Source: Peribacillus simplex
GTDB taxonomy: Bacteria; Bacillota; Bacilli; Bacillales; DSM-1321
Assembly (NCBI RefSeq): GCF_001578185.1
Contig: NZ_CP011008.1
Coordinates: 5,281,501-5,345,500, forward strand
Direction of reading: 5' to 3'
DNA length: 64,000 bases
This document shows, one piece after another, positions 50,548 to 60,903 of this stretch; within the stretch, counting starts at the first letter, position 1, and each line of letters starts with the position of its first letter. The position numbers and the translations under genes are program-made. Below the pieces are notes generated by a model. That model had not been told where the DNA came from, made no database searches, and saw nothing but the letters and a program-made list of their open reading frames with translations.

Positions 50548-50768
50548 AGGCTGTTTTCACATACTATGTTGCTATTTACCAGGTAGTGAGTTGTGGTTGA
50601 TTTCCCCTCCAGATGCTCGCTTTCCTTGGTGCGGGCGGTGAGCCTCCTCGGCGTAAACGCCTGTGGGGCCTCACCTGTCCCGCTGCTCCCGCAGGAGTCT
50701 CGCACTTCCGCTCCAATCACCCTTAAATAGTTTCGTTTTAAAAACAACAATCTTTACGAAAAGAGCCT
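50548..50768 (-). mobile_element. MITE-like element with terminal inverted repeats and 6-bp target duplication
   Basis: 221 bases. The left end AGGCTGTTTTC and the right end GAAAAGAGCCT are inverted repeats with one mismatch in eleven, and TTATTT directly repeats on both sides (50542-50547 and 50769-50774). The core is GC-rich with nested hairpins (GTGAG/CTCAC, GGCG/CGCC). No transposase is encoded, so it must move in trans if at all. Shared 203 bases with 26697-26899; a diverged core is at 7268-7385. Confidence 0.75.
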
Positions 50769-50772
50769 TTAT

Positions 50773-51483
50773 TTAAAAATAATACATGATTGTAACTAAA
50801 ATGGCGGTGATCATTATGCCAGGAAGCAGATTAGCCACCCTTATTTTGGTGACACCGATAATATTCAAACCAATTGCTAAAATCATGACTCCCCCAGTTG
50901 CCGTCATTTCCAGTATGAAGGAATCCATTAAAGCAGTTGGGATCAGCGTATTAATCTGTCTTGAAAAAATTGCTATCAAGCCCTCATAAAGAATGACCGG
51001 AAATGCCGAAAAAAGTACTCCTATGCCAAGCGTACTGGCGAGGACCAGTGCTGTAAATCCATCGATGATCGCTTTTGTTATCAAAACGTCATGATCATTC
51101 CGGATACCGCTATCCATGGCACCGATAATGGCCATCGCCCCAATGCCAAATATGAGCGTAGCCGTTACAAACCCCTGGGATATCGAAATTCCTTCTTTCG
51201 CTTTCATCCTGCGTTCAATCCAATTGCCTAAAGAATTAAGCCTAGCCTCAAGATTCATCCATTCCCCAAGGACAGCCCCTCCAACAATACTTAAAATGAC
51301 AATAAGAAATTGATCACTTTTAAGCCCCATCTGCAAGCCTAAGACCATGACGGCTAAACCAATTCCACTCATGACCGTTTCTTTTATCTTTTCAGGTATA
51401 TGTTGCAAAAACCTTCCCAAAATCGAACCGATTAAAATGCAGGCACCATTCACCAAAGCCCCTAATAATACCATCTCATTCAC
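50773..51483 (-). CDS. DUF554 family membrane protein
   Basis: A 236-residue protein with six or seven hydrophobic helices, matching the DUF554/YqgA family, a putative transporter or channel of unknown substrate. The first helix begins LLGALVNGACILIGSILG, typical of the family. The MITE-like element abuts its stop codon and separates it from the terminator it may have shared with yyaC. Confidence 0.88.
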   Translation of the reverse strand: MNEMVLLGALVNGACILIGSILGRFLQHIPEKIKETVMSGIGLAVMVLGLQMGLKSDQFLIVILSIVGGAVLGEWMNLEARLNSLGNWIERRMKAKEGISISQGFVTATLIFGIGAMAIIGAMDSGIRNDHDVLITKAIIDGFTALVLASTLGIGVLFSAFPVILYEGLIAIFSRQINTLIPTALMDSFILEMTATGGVMILAIGLNIIGVTKIRVANLLPGIMITAILVTIMYYF

Positions 51484-51545
51484 CTAATTTTCCACAGTAA
51501 AAAATAGATTAAACCTCTGATGCCACTTTTTTTCATAAAGGCTAT

Positions 51546-52403
51546 CTAAGAGGAAATGTTCTCTTGATCGATCAAGTCCAAAATTCTCTCCAGATCTTCT
51601 TTTGAAAAGAATTCGATTTCTATTTTCCCTTTTTTCTTGCTTTGTTTTATCGTTACACTCGTTCCCAGTCTTTCACGCAGACTTGATTCGCGTTGCTTTA
51701 TGAATATATCTTTTTTATCTTGTTTCTTAGGTTTGGTTTCACGTGAAACGGTATCATTCAATTGATGTATATATTGCTCCAGCTGTCTGACATTCATTCC
51801 TTCTTTGAGGATTTTATCCACTACTGGCTTAAGCATCTCTTTTTTCTTTAAACCCAGTAATGCTCGGCCATGCCCCATGGAAATTTCCCCTTCGGAGATA
51901 TAACTCCTAATCCCTTCAGGCAAAGATAGCAATCTTACATAGTTCGCGATATGGGGTCGGCTTTTACCCAACCTATTGGCCAGCTGTTCCTGGGTGAAAT
52001 TCAATTTTTCAAGAAGTGTCTGATAAGCGGCAGCTTCCTCAATTGGATTTAAATCTTCCCGTTGCAGGTTTTCCAAAATCGCCAGTTCCATCATCTGCTG
52101 TTCATTCAATTCCCTCACAACAACCGGAACTGTCTTTAAACCAGCTTCCTTGGCAGCACGATAACGCCTCTCCCCAGCAACGATTTCATAGCCCTTAATA
52201 CTTTTCCGGGCAATAATCGGCTGTAATATCCCATGTTCCATGATAGATTGCTTTAATTCTTCTATAGCTTCAAGTCGGAAGCTCTTTCGGGGCTGATAAG
52301 GATTTGGCCTTAATTCCCTTAATTTGATTTCACGCACGATTTCATCTTTACTTATATCCCCAGTGAAAAGTGCGTTAAGTCCTTTGCCAAGTCCTTTAGC
52401 CAT
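51546..52403 (-). CDS. parB: Chromosome-partitioning protein ParB (Spo0J)
   Basis: A 285-residue parS-binding CTPase clamp: N-terminal ParB/Srx domain with GERRYRAAKEAGL, helix-turn-helix QEQLANRLGKSRPHIANYVR, and a C-terminal dimerisation domain. It spreads from parS and loads SMC, and regulates ParA and thereby initiation and sporulation. It overlaps parA by eight bases. A near-match parS lies inside the gene (51735-51750). Confidence 0.96.
   Translation of the reverse strand: MAKGLGKGLNALFTGDISKDEIVREIKLRELRPNPYQPRKSFRLEAIEELKQSIMEHGILQPIIARKSIKGYEIVAGERRYRAAKEAGLKTVPVVVRELNEQQMMELAILENLQREDLNPIEEAAAYQTLLEKLNFTQEQLANRLGKSRPHIANYVRLLSLPEGIRSYISEGEISMGHGRALLGLKKKEMLKPVVDKILKEGMNVRQLEQYIHQLNDTVSRETKPKKQDKKDIFIKQRESSLRERLGTSVTIKQSKKKGKIEIEFFSKEDLERILDLIDQENISS
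51735..51750. other. parS-like site inside parB
   Basis: GGTTTCACGTGAAACG keeps the palindromic core of parS (14 of 16 consensus positions, both outer bases changed). Bacillus subtilis also carries a parS within spo0J, so the position is conserved. Confidence 0.75.
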
Positions 52404-53157
52404 TTGATACCACTTCCTTTGCCAGTTCTAGATAGACCTCCGCTCCTCGTGACTTTGGATCATATATAATTATTGGTTCTCCATGGCTCGGTGCTTCACT
52501 CAAACGGACATTGCGAGGGATGATGGTTTGATAGACTTTATCCTGAAAGTATTTTTTGACCTCTTCTATAACCTGGAGACCTAAATTTGTCCTGGCATCC
52601 AACATCGTCAATAGCACACCCTCGATTTTCAAATCATGGTTCAAATGCTTTTGGACGAGACGGACCGTATTCAAGAGTTGACTCAGGCCCTCCAATGCAT
52701 AATATTCACATTGTACAGGAATCAAAACTGCATCTGCTGCCGTTAATGCATTAAGCGTAAGCAAGCCCAATGATGGAGGACAGTCAATCACGATGTAATC
52801 ATATTGACTTTGCACCTCTTCTAATGCCCTTTTTAATCGGACTTCCCTTGAGATGGTTGGAACAAGTTCAATTTCAGCACCTGCAAGTTGAATTGTCGCA
52901 GGTATAGCATATAAGTTTTCTACCTTTGTTTCCATGATGACGGTACTGGCTTCGACATCATCAACCAATACATCATAAATACATTGTTCCACATCCGCTT
53001 TATCAATACCTGCACCGCTAGTCGCATTTCCCTGCGGATCGATATCGACCATTAAGACTTTCTGTCCTATGTATGCAAGACAGGCACTTAGACTGACAGA
53101 AGTTGTCGTTTTTCCAACACCGCCTTTTTGATTGGCAATGGCGAGAATCTTACCCAC
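52396..53157 (-). CDS. parA: Chromosome-partitioning ATPase ParA (Soj)
   Basis: A 253-residue deviant Walker ATPase: IANQKGGVGKTTTSVSL, then VDIDPQGNATSG and the hydrolysis motif YIVIDCPPSLGLLTL. It also controls DnaA activity at the origin. GTG at 53157, behind AGGTGA, gives the standard Bacillus length; the frame is open six codons further without a better start. Confidence 0.96.
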   Translation of the reverse strand: MGKILAIANQKGGVGKTTTSVSLSACLAYIGQKVLMVDIDPQGNATSGAGIDKADVEQCIYDVLVDDVEASTVIMETKVENLYAIPATIQLAGAEIELVPTISREVRLKRALEEVQSQYDYIVIDCPPSLGLLTLNALTAADAVLIPVQCEYYALEGLSQLLNTVRLVQKHLNHDLKIEGVLLTMLDARTNLGLQVIEEVKKYFQDKVYQTIIPRNVRLSEAPSHGEPIIIYDPKSRGAEVYLELAKEVVSNG

Positions 53158-53371
53158 GAATTCACCTGCTTTCAACTATCTTCATCACGCTATATCTATT
53201 AACTTTTACCGTAAATCCATTTATTTCTTTCTATTTTATCATGAATGTTACTGGAAGAAATCGTTTTCTGAAATTCCTCATAAAATTTGAAATTTATCTA
53301 AACAGCATGAAAAAACCGAGAAAAATTGAATCATTTTTAGGGTGTAAAATGCGAGTTTTTGGCAACAAAAT

Positions 53372-53403
53372 AAAAAAAGCTTGGTAATCGGAGACTACCA
53401 AGC
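53372..53403 (-). terminator. Terminator of noc
   Basis: GCTTGGTA (53379-53386) pairs with TACCAAGC (53396-53403), followed by TTTTTTTATTTTG on the minus strand. Confidence 0.9.
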
Positions 53404-53421
53404 AGGGTTAAGGATAGGGAA

Positions 53422-54282
53422 TCAAGTTTTTTTCTTAGGTATTTTAATCGTGAACTGATAATACTCCTCGAACTCTTCTTCCTCTGCATCCAAATTTATT
53501 CCATTGTCTGTAACCATACTGAGTGATTGGCGTATAGTATTCACGGCAATCCTCATGTCTTTACTAAACGCTTTTCGCTTAGGTTTCGGCTTCTGCACAG
53601 TACCCGTCAAGAGCTTGACGACCATCTCTTCGGTCTGCTTGACGTTTAACCCTTTTTCGATGATTTCCAAAAGCAGTTTGAGCTGCTTTTCAGGACTCTT
53701 TAACGGTATCAACGAGCGGGCATGGCGTTCCGTAATTTGCTTTTGAAGAAGAGCATCTTGAACTTCCTGGGGCAGCTTAAGCAACCGAAGCTTATTTGCC
53801 ACGGTAGATTGTCCTATTCCCAGTCTTTGTGCCAGAGCTTCTTGGGTTAGACTATGCAGCTCCAATAGTTTGCCGTAAGCCAAAGCTTCTTCAATTGGTG
53901 TCAGTTCTTCTCGCTGAAGGTTTTCTATCAGCGCAACGGAAGCCGTTTCTGTATCGGTGAAATCTTTGATTATTGCAGGTGCCAATACCCAGCCAAGCTT
54001 TTGCATGGCTCGAAAACGACGCTCACCTGCAATGATTTCATATTTTCCCTGTCCATATGCCCTTACTACAATTGGCTGAATGATCCCATGTGTATGAATC
54101 GTTTGAGCCAATTCAGCAATTTTATCGTCATTAAAAACGGTCCTTGGTTGAAATCGATTAGGCACAATATCAGAAATGGAAATTTTTCTTATTTCTTCAT
54201 TATTATTGCTAGGTGTCTCCATCTCTAGTTGCTGTTCTTCTTTTTCGCCAAACCCAAAGAACCGCGAAAAAGGATGCTTCAT
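53422..54282 (-). CDS. noc: Nucleoid occlusion protein Noc
   Basis: A 286-residue ParB paralogue that binds NBS sites and the membrane to block Z-ring assembly over the nucleoid. From ATG 54282 the N-terminus [16 protein letters not shown] is the amphipathic membrane-targeting helix expected of Noc. It is followed by [13 protein letters not shown] and the helix-turn-helix [20 protein letters not shown]. Twelve upstream codons are open but unnecessary. Confidence 0.95.
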   Translation of the reverse strand: MKHPFSRFFGFGEKEEQQLEMETPSNNNEEIRKISISDIVPNRFQPRTVFNDDKIAELAQTIHTHGIIQPIVVRAYGQGKYEIIAGERRFRAMQKLGWVLAPAIIKDFTDTETASVALIENLQREELTPIEEALAYGKLLELHSLTQEALAQRLGIGQSTVANKLRLLKLPQEVQDALLQKQITERHARSLIPLKSPEKQLKLLLEIIEKGLNVKQTEEMVVKLLTGTVQKPKPKRKAFSKDMRIAVNTIRQSLSMVTDNGINLDAEEEEFEEYYQFTIKIPKKKT

Positions 54283-54645
54283 CTTCCTACACCACCTTTT
54301 AAAACTCCCAAATAACATATTCTCTATTTAAAGGACAAGTCCTGCATACATTTCCCGACATGGTTATACATATGGGTCTTCACTGTAAAAAACATGTCGA
54401 CTGGCGTCATCAAGGCAAAAAAGAAGAATGAACGGCCAGTTTTTATAAATATCGGCCGGCTTGCCCAAGATTATTTCCCTGAAATCAAAAAGAAAAATCG
54501 CCGGCTTATAGCCCTGCTGGAAAAGAAGGAACACGTTTGACATTATACCAAAAAAAACCTTCATGTTGGCTTATACAGTATTGAATGAACATAACAAGGT
54601 CATACGCTTATAGTAAATATGAAACCTGCCTCATCAGTATAAGGG
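54283..54645. other. Spacer between noc and rsmG with an uncertain short frame
   Basis: A plus-strand frame 54394-54540 (48 codons, lysine-rich, containing RPVFINIGRLAQDYFPEI) and an overlapping minus-strand frame 54364-54564 (66 codons) are both open. Neither has a clear ribosome site and I recognise neither. One of them could be a small gene or a remnant. Confidence 0.3.
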
Positions 54646-55362
54646 TTATTCGATAGGCTGCTTATTCGGTGTCCCTGGTTTTCTTGGGTATTTTTTAGGA
54701 GTCTTCTTCACTTTTTTTACAGTAATGATGTTTCTTTCACTATTTTCCTCTGGCAATGTGAAAGGATGAATTTCTTCGATTTCTCCGCCTAATATAAAAA
54801 TGGCCTTCTTCCCTGTATCCATTTCATCTTGTGCACTAGCAGCTTTCATGGCAATGAACGTCCCATCTGGTTTAACAAGCGGCAAACATAGCTCACTTAA
54901 AACGGACATCCTGGCTACCGCTCTTGCCATTACAATATCATAGGATTCGCGATGCTCTGGTTTTTGAGCGAAGGTTTCCGCCCGGTCATGATAGAAGGAA
55001 ACTCCCTTTAATTGCAAAGACTCAGCAAGGTGATTCAAAAAAGAGATTCGCTTATTCAAAGAATCCACAATCGATACGTGGATATCAGGGAAACAAATCT
55101 TCAATGGAATACTCGGAAATCCAGCTCCAGCCCCGACATCGCAAATTTGATAAGATTTGTTAAAGTCGAAATAGAAGGCTGCACTGATTGAATCATAAAA
55201 GTGCTTTAGATAAACTTCTTCTTTATTAGTGATGGCTGTTAAGTTCATCTTTTCGTTCCATTCAACCAATAATCGATAATAAGTGTCAAACTGATCAAGC
55301 TGGTGAGGAGAAAGCTCAATCCCTTTCTCCTGCAGTGCTTGTTGGAACTGTTCAATATTCAT
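54646..55362 (-). CDS. rsmG: 16S rRNA (guanine527-N7)-methyltransferase RsmG
   Basis: A 238-residue Rossmann-fold methyltransferase (GidB). The SAM motif is [31 protein letters not shown] follows. It methylates G527 in the decoding-site 530 loop, and loss gives low-level streptomycin resistance. It follows mnmG by 30 bases. Confidence 0.96.
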   Translation of the reverse strand: MNIEQFQQALQEKGIELSPHQLDQFDTYYRLLVEWNEKMNLTAITNKEEVYLKHFYDSISAAFYFDFNKSYQICDVGAGAGFPSIPLKICFPDIHVSIVDSLNKRISFLNHLAESLQLKGVSFYHDRAETFAQKPEHRESYDIVMARAVARMSVLSELCLPLVKPDGTFIAMKAASAQDEMDTGKKAIFILGGEIEEIHPFTLPEENSERNIITVKKVKKTPKKYPRKPGTPNKQPIE

Positions 55363-55392
55363 GTTTTTTTCAATCCTTTTCGGGTATTTCCA

Positions 55393-57279
55393 TTACTGAG
55401 ATACTCTGGCAATCTTACCTTGTTCTAAATAAACAAGCAAAATGGAAACATCAGCGGGATTCACACCGGAAATTCTTGAAGCCTGGGCTACTGATAGCGG
55501 GTGGACCTGCTTTAATTTTTGGCGTGCTTCCGTTGCTAGACCAGAAATTGCATCATAATCGATATTCTCTGGAATCTTTTTATTCTCCATTTTTTTCAGA
55601 CGATCGACTTGCTGTAAGGATTTTTCAATATATCCTTCATACTTGATCTGAATTTCGACCTGTTCCGTCACATCATCGCTCAGTTCGACATCACTTGGAG
55701 CCAGCTTCTGAATATGGGAATAATCCATTTCAGGCCGCTTCAATAAATCGGAGGCACGGATTCCATCCTTCAGCTCACTGCCGCCACTTGCTGTAATGAC
55801 TTCTTGTACCTCTTTGGTCGGTTTGATGAAGTTTGATTTTAGTCGTTCCTTTTCCATTTCAACCGCTTCTTTTTTCAAAAGGAAACGATTGTAGCGTTCT
55901 TCTTTGATCATTCCGATATTGAATCCGATTTCCGTTAAGCGTAAATCGGCATTATCATGACGCAATAATAAACGATATTCTGCACGTGAAGTCAGCAATC
56001 GGTATGGTTCATTCGTACCTTTCGTTACAAGGTCATCAATGAGCACACCAATATAGGCATCGGAACGGCTTAAAATCAGTTCTTCCTTACCTATTGCATT
56101 CAATCCGGCATTAATACCGGCCATAAGCCCTTGGCCAGCTGCTTCCTCATAACCGGACGTGCCGTTAATTTGTCCAGCAGTATACAGGTTTTTAACCTTT
56201 TTCGTTTCCAATGTAGGCCATAGCTGAGTAGGAACGATCGCATCATATTCGATTGCGTATCCCGCACGCATCATTTCCGCCTTCTCGAGCCCTGGGATCG
56301 TTTGAAGGATCTTCACTTGTACATCTTCAGGCAGACTAGTGGACAGCCCTTGAACATACACTTCCTTTGTATTGCGTCCTTCAGGTTCAAGGAAGATTTG
56401 GTGACGTGGTTTATCATTGAAACGAACGACCTTATCTTCTATCGATGGGCAATAACGAGGTCCCGTTCCCTTTATCATTCCAGAATACATTGGCGAACGG
56501 TGTAGATTCTCATCAATGAGCTGATGTGTCCCCTCATTCGTGTACGTTAGCCAGCATGGCAATTGATCAGTGATGAACTTTGTGGTTTCATAAGAAAATG
56601 CACGTGGCACTTCATCACCAGGCTGAATTTCCGTTTTGCTGTAATCTATGGAAGAACTATTGACACGTGGTGGTGTTCCTGTTTTAAAACGGACCAAATC
56701 GAATCCTAACTGCTCTAGATGTTCTGAAAGCCTGATTGAAGGCTGCTGATTATTGGGACCGCTTGAATACTTCAATTCCCCTAAAATGATTTCACCGCGT
56801 AAATATGTTCCCGTCGTGATTACGACAGTTTTCGCACGATATACCGCACCTGTTTTTGTAATGACACCCGTACAAACGTCGTTTTCAACTATTAATTCCT
56901 CAACCATTCCTTGAATCAATGTCAAATTTTCTTGGTCTTCTATCGTCTTTTTCATTTCTTGCTGATAGAGGAATTTATCTGCCTGTGCCCGTAATGCACG
57001 AACAGCAGGACCTTTAGCCGTATTCAGCATCCTCATTTGGATATGGGTCTTGTCGATATTTTTTCCCATTTCACCGCCTAAAGCGTCAATTTCCCTAACA
57101 ACTATCCCTTTTGCCGGCCCACCAACGGACGGATTGCATGGCATGAAGGCGACCATATCCAAGTTAATGGTGATCATCAACGTTTTAGCTCCGACTCTAG
57201 CAGCTGCAAGGCCTGCTTCACTACCAGCATGACCAGCACCAATAACAATGACATCATAGCTACCTGCTTCGTATTGCAT
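55393..57279 (-). CDS. mnmG: tRNA uridine-5-carboxymethylaminomethyl modification enzyme MnmG (GidA)
   Basis: A 628-residue FAD enzyme: dinucleotide motif [17 protein letters not shown], conserved [10 protein letters not shown], and a helical C-terminal domain that binds MnmE. Together they make the cmnm5 group on wobble U34 of certain tRNAs. It begins 21 bases after mnmE. Confidence 0.97.
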   Translation of the reverse strand: MQYEAGSYDVIVIGAGHAGSEAGLAAARVGAKTLMITINLDMVAFMPCNPSVGGPAKGIVVREIDALGGEMGKNIDKTHIQMRMLNTAKGPAVRALRAQADKFLYQQEMKKTIEDQENLTLIQGMVEELIVENDVCTGVITKTGAVYRAKTVVITTGTYLRGEIILGELKYSSGPNNQQPSIRLSEHLEQLGFDLVRFKTGTPPRVNSSSIDYSKTEIQPGDEVPRAFSYETTKFITDQLPCWLTYTNEGTHQLIDENLHRSPMYSGMIKGTGPRYCPSIEDKVVRFNDKPRHQIFLEPEGRNTKEVYVQGLSTSLPEDVQVKILQTIPGLEKAEMMRAGYAIEYDAIVPTQLWPTLETKKVKNLYTAGQINGTSGYEEAAGQGLMAGINAGLNAIGKEELILSRSDAYIGVLIDDLVTKGTNEPYRLLTSRAEYRLLLRHDNADLRLTEIGFNIGMIKEERYNRFLLKKEAVEMEKERLKSNFIKPTKEVQEVITASGGSELKDGIRASDLLKRPEMDYSHIQKLAPSDVELSDDVTEQVEIQIKYEGYIEKSLQQVDRLKKMENKKIPENIDYDAISGLATEARQKLKQVHPLSVAQASRISGVNPADVSILLVYLEQGKIARVSQ

Positions 57280-57300
57280 ATCCTTTTCCTCCTTTTACGC

Positions 57301-58686
57301 TTATTTTCCTAAACAAAATTGTGAGAACAATTGGTTGATCAAATTATCCTGAACGCTTTCACCAATGATTTCTCCAAGGAGCTCCCATGCTTTCGTGAAG
57401 TCAATTTGAACCAAATCAACTGGCGTACCCATTTCAATAGCTTCGATTGCGTCTTCGATTGATTGTAATGCCTGTCCTAGCAAGGCTATATGCCTGGCAT
57501 TCGAAACATAGGTCAGGTCCCCCGTTTCTAAAGAACCCTCAAAAAATAAAGAAGCGATGGCTTCTTCCAATTCATCGACCCCTTGATCCTCAAGTAATGA
57601 AGTGGAAACGACTTTATGTGATGCCGCCATTTCCTTAACCTTTGCCGAATCGATTTTCTGTGGAAGATCGGTTTTATTGATGATAACGATAACATCCATT
57701 CCCTCAACAGCCTGGAATAGTTTCTCATCTTCGGTTGTAAAATCATCGGAATAGTTCAATACAAGTAATATTAGATCTGCCTCTTTTAATACCGCACGGG
57801 ACCGTTCAACTCCAATTCGTTCAACGATATCTTCCGTTTCGCGAATTCCTGCTGTATCCACAAGTTTAAGCGGTACACCGCGAACATTGACATACTCTTC
57901 AATTACGTCACGTGTTGTACCTGGGATATCAGTGACAATTGCTTTATTTTCATGAACCAAACTGTTAAGCAAAGAAGATTTTCCGACATTAGGGCGCCCT
58001 ATGATGACCGTCGCAAGCCCATCTCGCAGGATTTTCCCTTGTTGGGCTGTGTGAAGCAGTTTCTCAATTTCAGTCTTCACATAACTACCTTTTTCCAAAA
58101 ATAAACGATGTGTCATTTCTTCGACATCATCATATTCCGGATAATCTATGTTTACCTCGACTTGAGCGAGGGTCTGTAATATTTCTTGACGTAGGTTTTG
58201 GATTAATTTCGAAAGCCGGCCTTCCATTTGACCTAATGCCACATTCATGGCTTTGTCCGTTTTAGCCCGGATTAAATCCATAACGGCCTCTGCTTGAGAA
58301 AGATCGATCCTGCCATTCAAAAAAGCCCGTTTCGTAAATTCACCTGGTTCTGCTAAACGAGCACCTTGTGAGAGAATAAGCTGTAATACCCGATTGACCG
58401 AAACGATTCCACCGTGACAATTTATTTCAACAACATCTTCTCTTGTAAATGTCTTTGGACCCTTCATGACCGAAACCATGACTTCCTCTATGATTTCACC
58501 AGTTTTAGGCTGGATAAGATGGCCATAATGAATCGTATGTGATTTCACTTCAAGCAATCCTTTTCCACCTGGTCCTTTAAAGATTCCATCGGCTATTTCT
58601 ATGGCCTCATCACCGCTGATTCTAACAATGGCGATTGCCCCTTCCCCTAAGGGAGTAGAGATAGCGGTGATTGTATCGAATTCCAT
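57301..58686 (-). CDS. mnmE: tRNA modification GTPase MnmE (TrmE)
   Basis: A 461-residue protein: N-terminal folate-binding domain (AIVRISG), helical domain, inserted G domain ([26 protein letters not shown]) and the C-terminal CLGK with the family cysteine. It is activated by potassium-dependent G-domain dimerisation and works with MnmG. Two perfect DnaA boxes lie upstream. Confidence 0.97.
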   Translation of the reverse strand: MEFDTITAISTPLGEGAIAIVRISGDEAIEIADGIFKGPGGKGLLEVKSHTIHYGHLIQPKTGEIIEEVMVSVMKGPKTFTREDVVEINCHGGIVSVNRVLQLILSQGARLAEPGEFTKRAFLNGRIDLSQAEAVMDLIRAKTDKAMNVALGQMEGRLSKLIQNLRQEILQTLAQVEVNIDYPEYDDVEEMTHRLFLEKGSYVKTEIEKLLHTAQQGKILRDGLATVIIGRPNVGKSSLLNSLVHENKAIVTDIPGTTRDVIEEYVNVRGVPLKLVDTAGIRETEDIVERIGVERSRAVLKEADLILLVLNYSDDFTTEDEKLFQAVEGMDVIVIINKTDLPQKIDSAKVKEMAASHKVVSTSLLEDQGVDELEEAIASLFFEGSLETGDLTYVSNARHIALLGQALQSIEDAIEAIEMGTPVDLVQIDFTKAWELLGEIIGESVQDNLINQLFSQFCLGK

Positions 58687-58808
58687 GCTTTCACCTCTTA
58701 TATATTGATGTTTCTATTTTTTTCTGATAATAAAATCTCGAATCTCTAAATAACTACAATACCACAGTATATTCATGAAAAAAAGTAGATACTCCTTCCT
58801 TTCAAGAG

Positions 58809-58862
58809 TTATCCACACGCGTTGAATCCATATTCTATAACACTCATTTTAACTTATCCACA
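58809..58862 (+). other. Two DnaA boxes upstream of mnmE
   Basis: TTATCCACA at 58809-58817 and 58854-58862, both exact and in the same orientation, in the roughly 295-base region between mnmE and intron copy 2. No gene is seen in that region. Confidence 0.7.
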
Positions 58863-58981
58863 TGTGAATAACAAATATCGCCCGCTTTACTGATCATGAG
58901 AATAAAAAAAGAATGATGTCAGTTATTGTTGAATTAATCTTTTATAAAAGAACATTCGACATACAACGATATCATGCCCTA

Positions 58982-60869
58982 ATCGAGTAGGAGGAGGCGC
59001 CTAGCCTCCGACCTCTCACACCACCGTACGTACCGTTCGGTATACGGCGGTTCAGTTTAAGTCTGACGTAGTTTTGTATATCGTTCATATAGATTTACTA
59101 ACCCATGATGGAGCCAATAAACATTATTAAGGGTTTTGTCTAGAATAGGACTATGCGCTATGCGCCAATAACCCTTTCTGCTATTTCCCCATTCATATGC
59201 TTTTCCAAATGGGACGCCTAATCCTTTGAGTTTCCTCACCCTCGTTCTTGGTAATTTCCATTGCTTCCATAGGCACATTCTGAGTCTTCTTCGAATCCAT
59301 GAATCTAAATTCTTCAATACGTTCGGAGTATCAATGAGGGCGAAATACCCCATCCAACCTCTAAGGTATTGCTTTAACTTATTTATTCGGAGTTCCATGG
59401 GTATCGGTAATTTTCTCGAGGTCATTTCCCTGATTCGTTTCTTTACCCTCTTCACCGTTTGTTTAGCCAGTAGAACCTTCGGGTTCTTCTTTGACTTCGT
59501 GAAACTAAAACCGAGAAACGTTCTGTTCCAAGGGCGATCATACTTCGACTTCTCGTAGTTGACCTTTAGCTTCAGTTTATTTTCAATGAAGCTTGAGATA
59601 TTTCCCATTGCACGTTTGGCGGCTTTTCGTGTCTTCACAAAGATAGTACTGTCATCCGCATACCTTACGAATCGAAGATTGCGTTTCTCTAGTTCTTTAT
59701 CTAAATCGTCTAACATGATATTAGATAATAAAGGACTTAACGGACCTCCTTGCGGAGTTCCCTCCTCACTTTTATGAAAAAGTCCGCCTATCATAATGCC
59801 TGCTTGAAGGAATTTACGAATCAGTTTAAGAACTCGTTTATCTTCAATTTTCCGCTCTAACATTCCCATGAGCTTGTCATGATTCACTTTATCGAAGAAC
59901 TTCTCCAAATCCATATCCACTACCCATGTATAACCTTCGGTTATATAGGACTTTGCCTTTCGAACCGCCTGGTGCCCTTGTTTGTTAGGGCGAAATCCAT
60001 AGCTATTCTCCGAAAAGGTTGAGTCATATATCTTGGTCAATATTTGGGCAATGGCTTGTTGAATGAAACGGTCTAGAACGGTTGGAATACCCAAAAGCCG
60101 AACTCCGCCGTTTGGTTTCGGGATTTCGATACGACGGACGGGCTTCGGTTGATAGGTACCCTGTAAAAGGGCAGTTTTCATGTTGTACCATTCGGTTACA
60201 AGGTGCGGTCTCAGGTTTTGGACCCGCATTCCATCTACACCATGGCTTCCCTTATTTCTTTCTACACGCTTCAATGCCTGTATTAAGTTTTCCCTCTCTA
60301 GTATCTGTTCCATTAACATCGTTGATATCCTTTCTACGTGGATAAATGGTCTATTTGTGCCTTTATCTGCTCCACCCTTTTGAAGTTCCCCGTGTATTCA
60401 CCACTTCTTCCTTCAAATAAGTTCCGTTAGGAATTGTTTGCTTCTTCACAGATAACGAACGCCTAGTATTCATCCTCCTTAATCTGTTCGGTCCTTCCTT
60501 GTCTTCTCGAGTAGACAAGTACTATGACCTCTGCTGACTTCTGATGATTCAGCTGTCCATCACTGGAAAGGTTACCAAGTGTACTTGGCTGTCATCAGAC
60601 CTCCCCGGGTAAGAGTGCAATCTTTCCCTCCATCTATCTGCTTCATTTACTCTGTACCACCTTCGGCAGTAAGGACTTTGTTTTGTTTCGCAAACTCATC
60701 CAATGATACCTAGCCTTATATGAAGTTCGTGTTCCTCAGACCGGAGGTTTGCCGCTTGCTTCCTTCAGATTCCACGTCACCGTGGACACCCTTGCATTAA
60801 GCTAACCACTACTACTGCCTTCATGATTCGGGACTTCCACCCTATAGATTGCACCCATGCCGGGCGCAC
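58982..60869 (-). mobile_element. Group IIC intron, copy 2, inserted after the jag terminator
   Basis: 1,888 bases from GTGCGCCCGG (60869) to CTACTCGAT (58982), same orientation as copy 1. The CGC triad of domain V is in the same place. The 5' exon is the terminator of jag. The only difference seen from copy 1 is A at 60200 for G at 45063, a silent change in the maturase gene. Near-identity indicates very recent movement or gene conversion. Confidence 0.92.
59057..60319 (-). CDS. ltrA: Group II intron reverse transcriptase/maturase (copy 2)
   Basis: 420 residues, identical to the protein of copy 1, with all reverse transcriptase blocks intact (YADD in RFVRYADDSTIF) and the maturase X domain, and without an endonuclease domain. 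The reading frame is undamaged, so this copy may be active. Confidence 0.95.
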   Translation of the reverse strand: MLMEQILERENLIQALKRVERNKGSHGVDGMRVQNLRPHLVTEWYNMKTALLQGTYQPKPVRRIEIPKPNGGVRLLGIPTVLDRFIQQAIAQILTKIYDSTFSENSYGFRPNKQGHQAVRKAKSYITEGYTWVVDMDLEKFFDKVNHDKLMGMLERKIEDKRVLKLIRKFLQAGIMIGGLFHKSEEGTPQGGPLSPLLSNIMLDDLDKELEKRNLRFVRYADDSTIFVKTRKAAKRAMGNISSFIENKLKLKVNYEKSKYDRPWNRTFLGFSFTKSKKNPKVLLAKQTVKRVKKRIREMTSRKLPIPMELRINKLKQYLRGWMGYFALIDTPNVLKNLDSWIRRRLRMCLWKQWKLPRTRVRKLKGLGVPFGKAYEWGNSRKGYWRIAHSPILDKTLNNVYWLHHGLVNLYERYTKLRQT

Positions 60870-60903
60870 AAAAAAAGAACCCCTGCTTAAAAGCAGAAGG
60901 TTC
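60870..60903 (-). terminator. Terminator of jag (5' exon of intron copy 2)
   Basis: GAACC and GGTTC, with inner CTGCTT/AAGCAG, form the stem. TTTTTTT follows and touches the intron 5' end. The 5' arm begins within the jag stop codon region. Confidence 0.9.
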
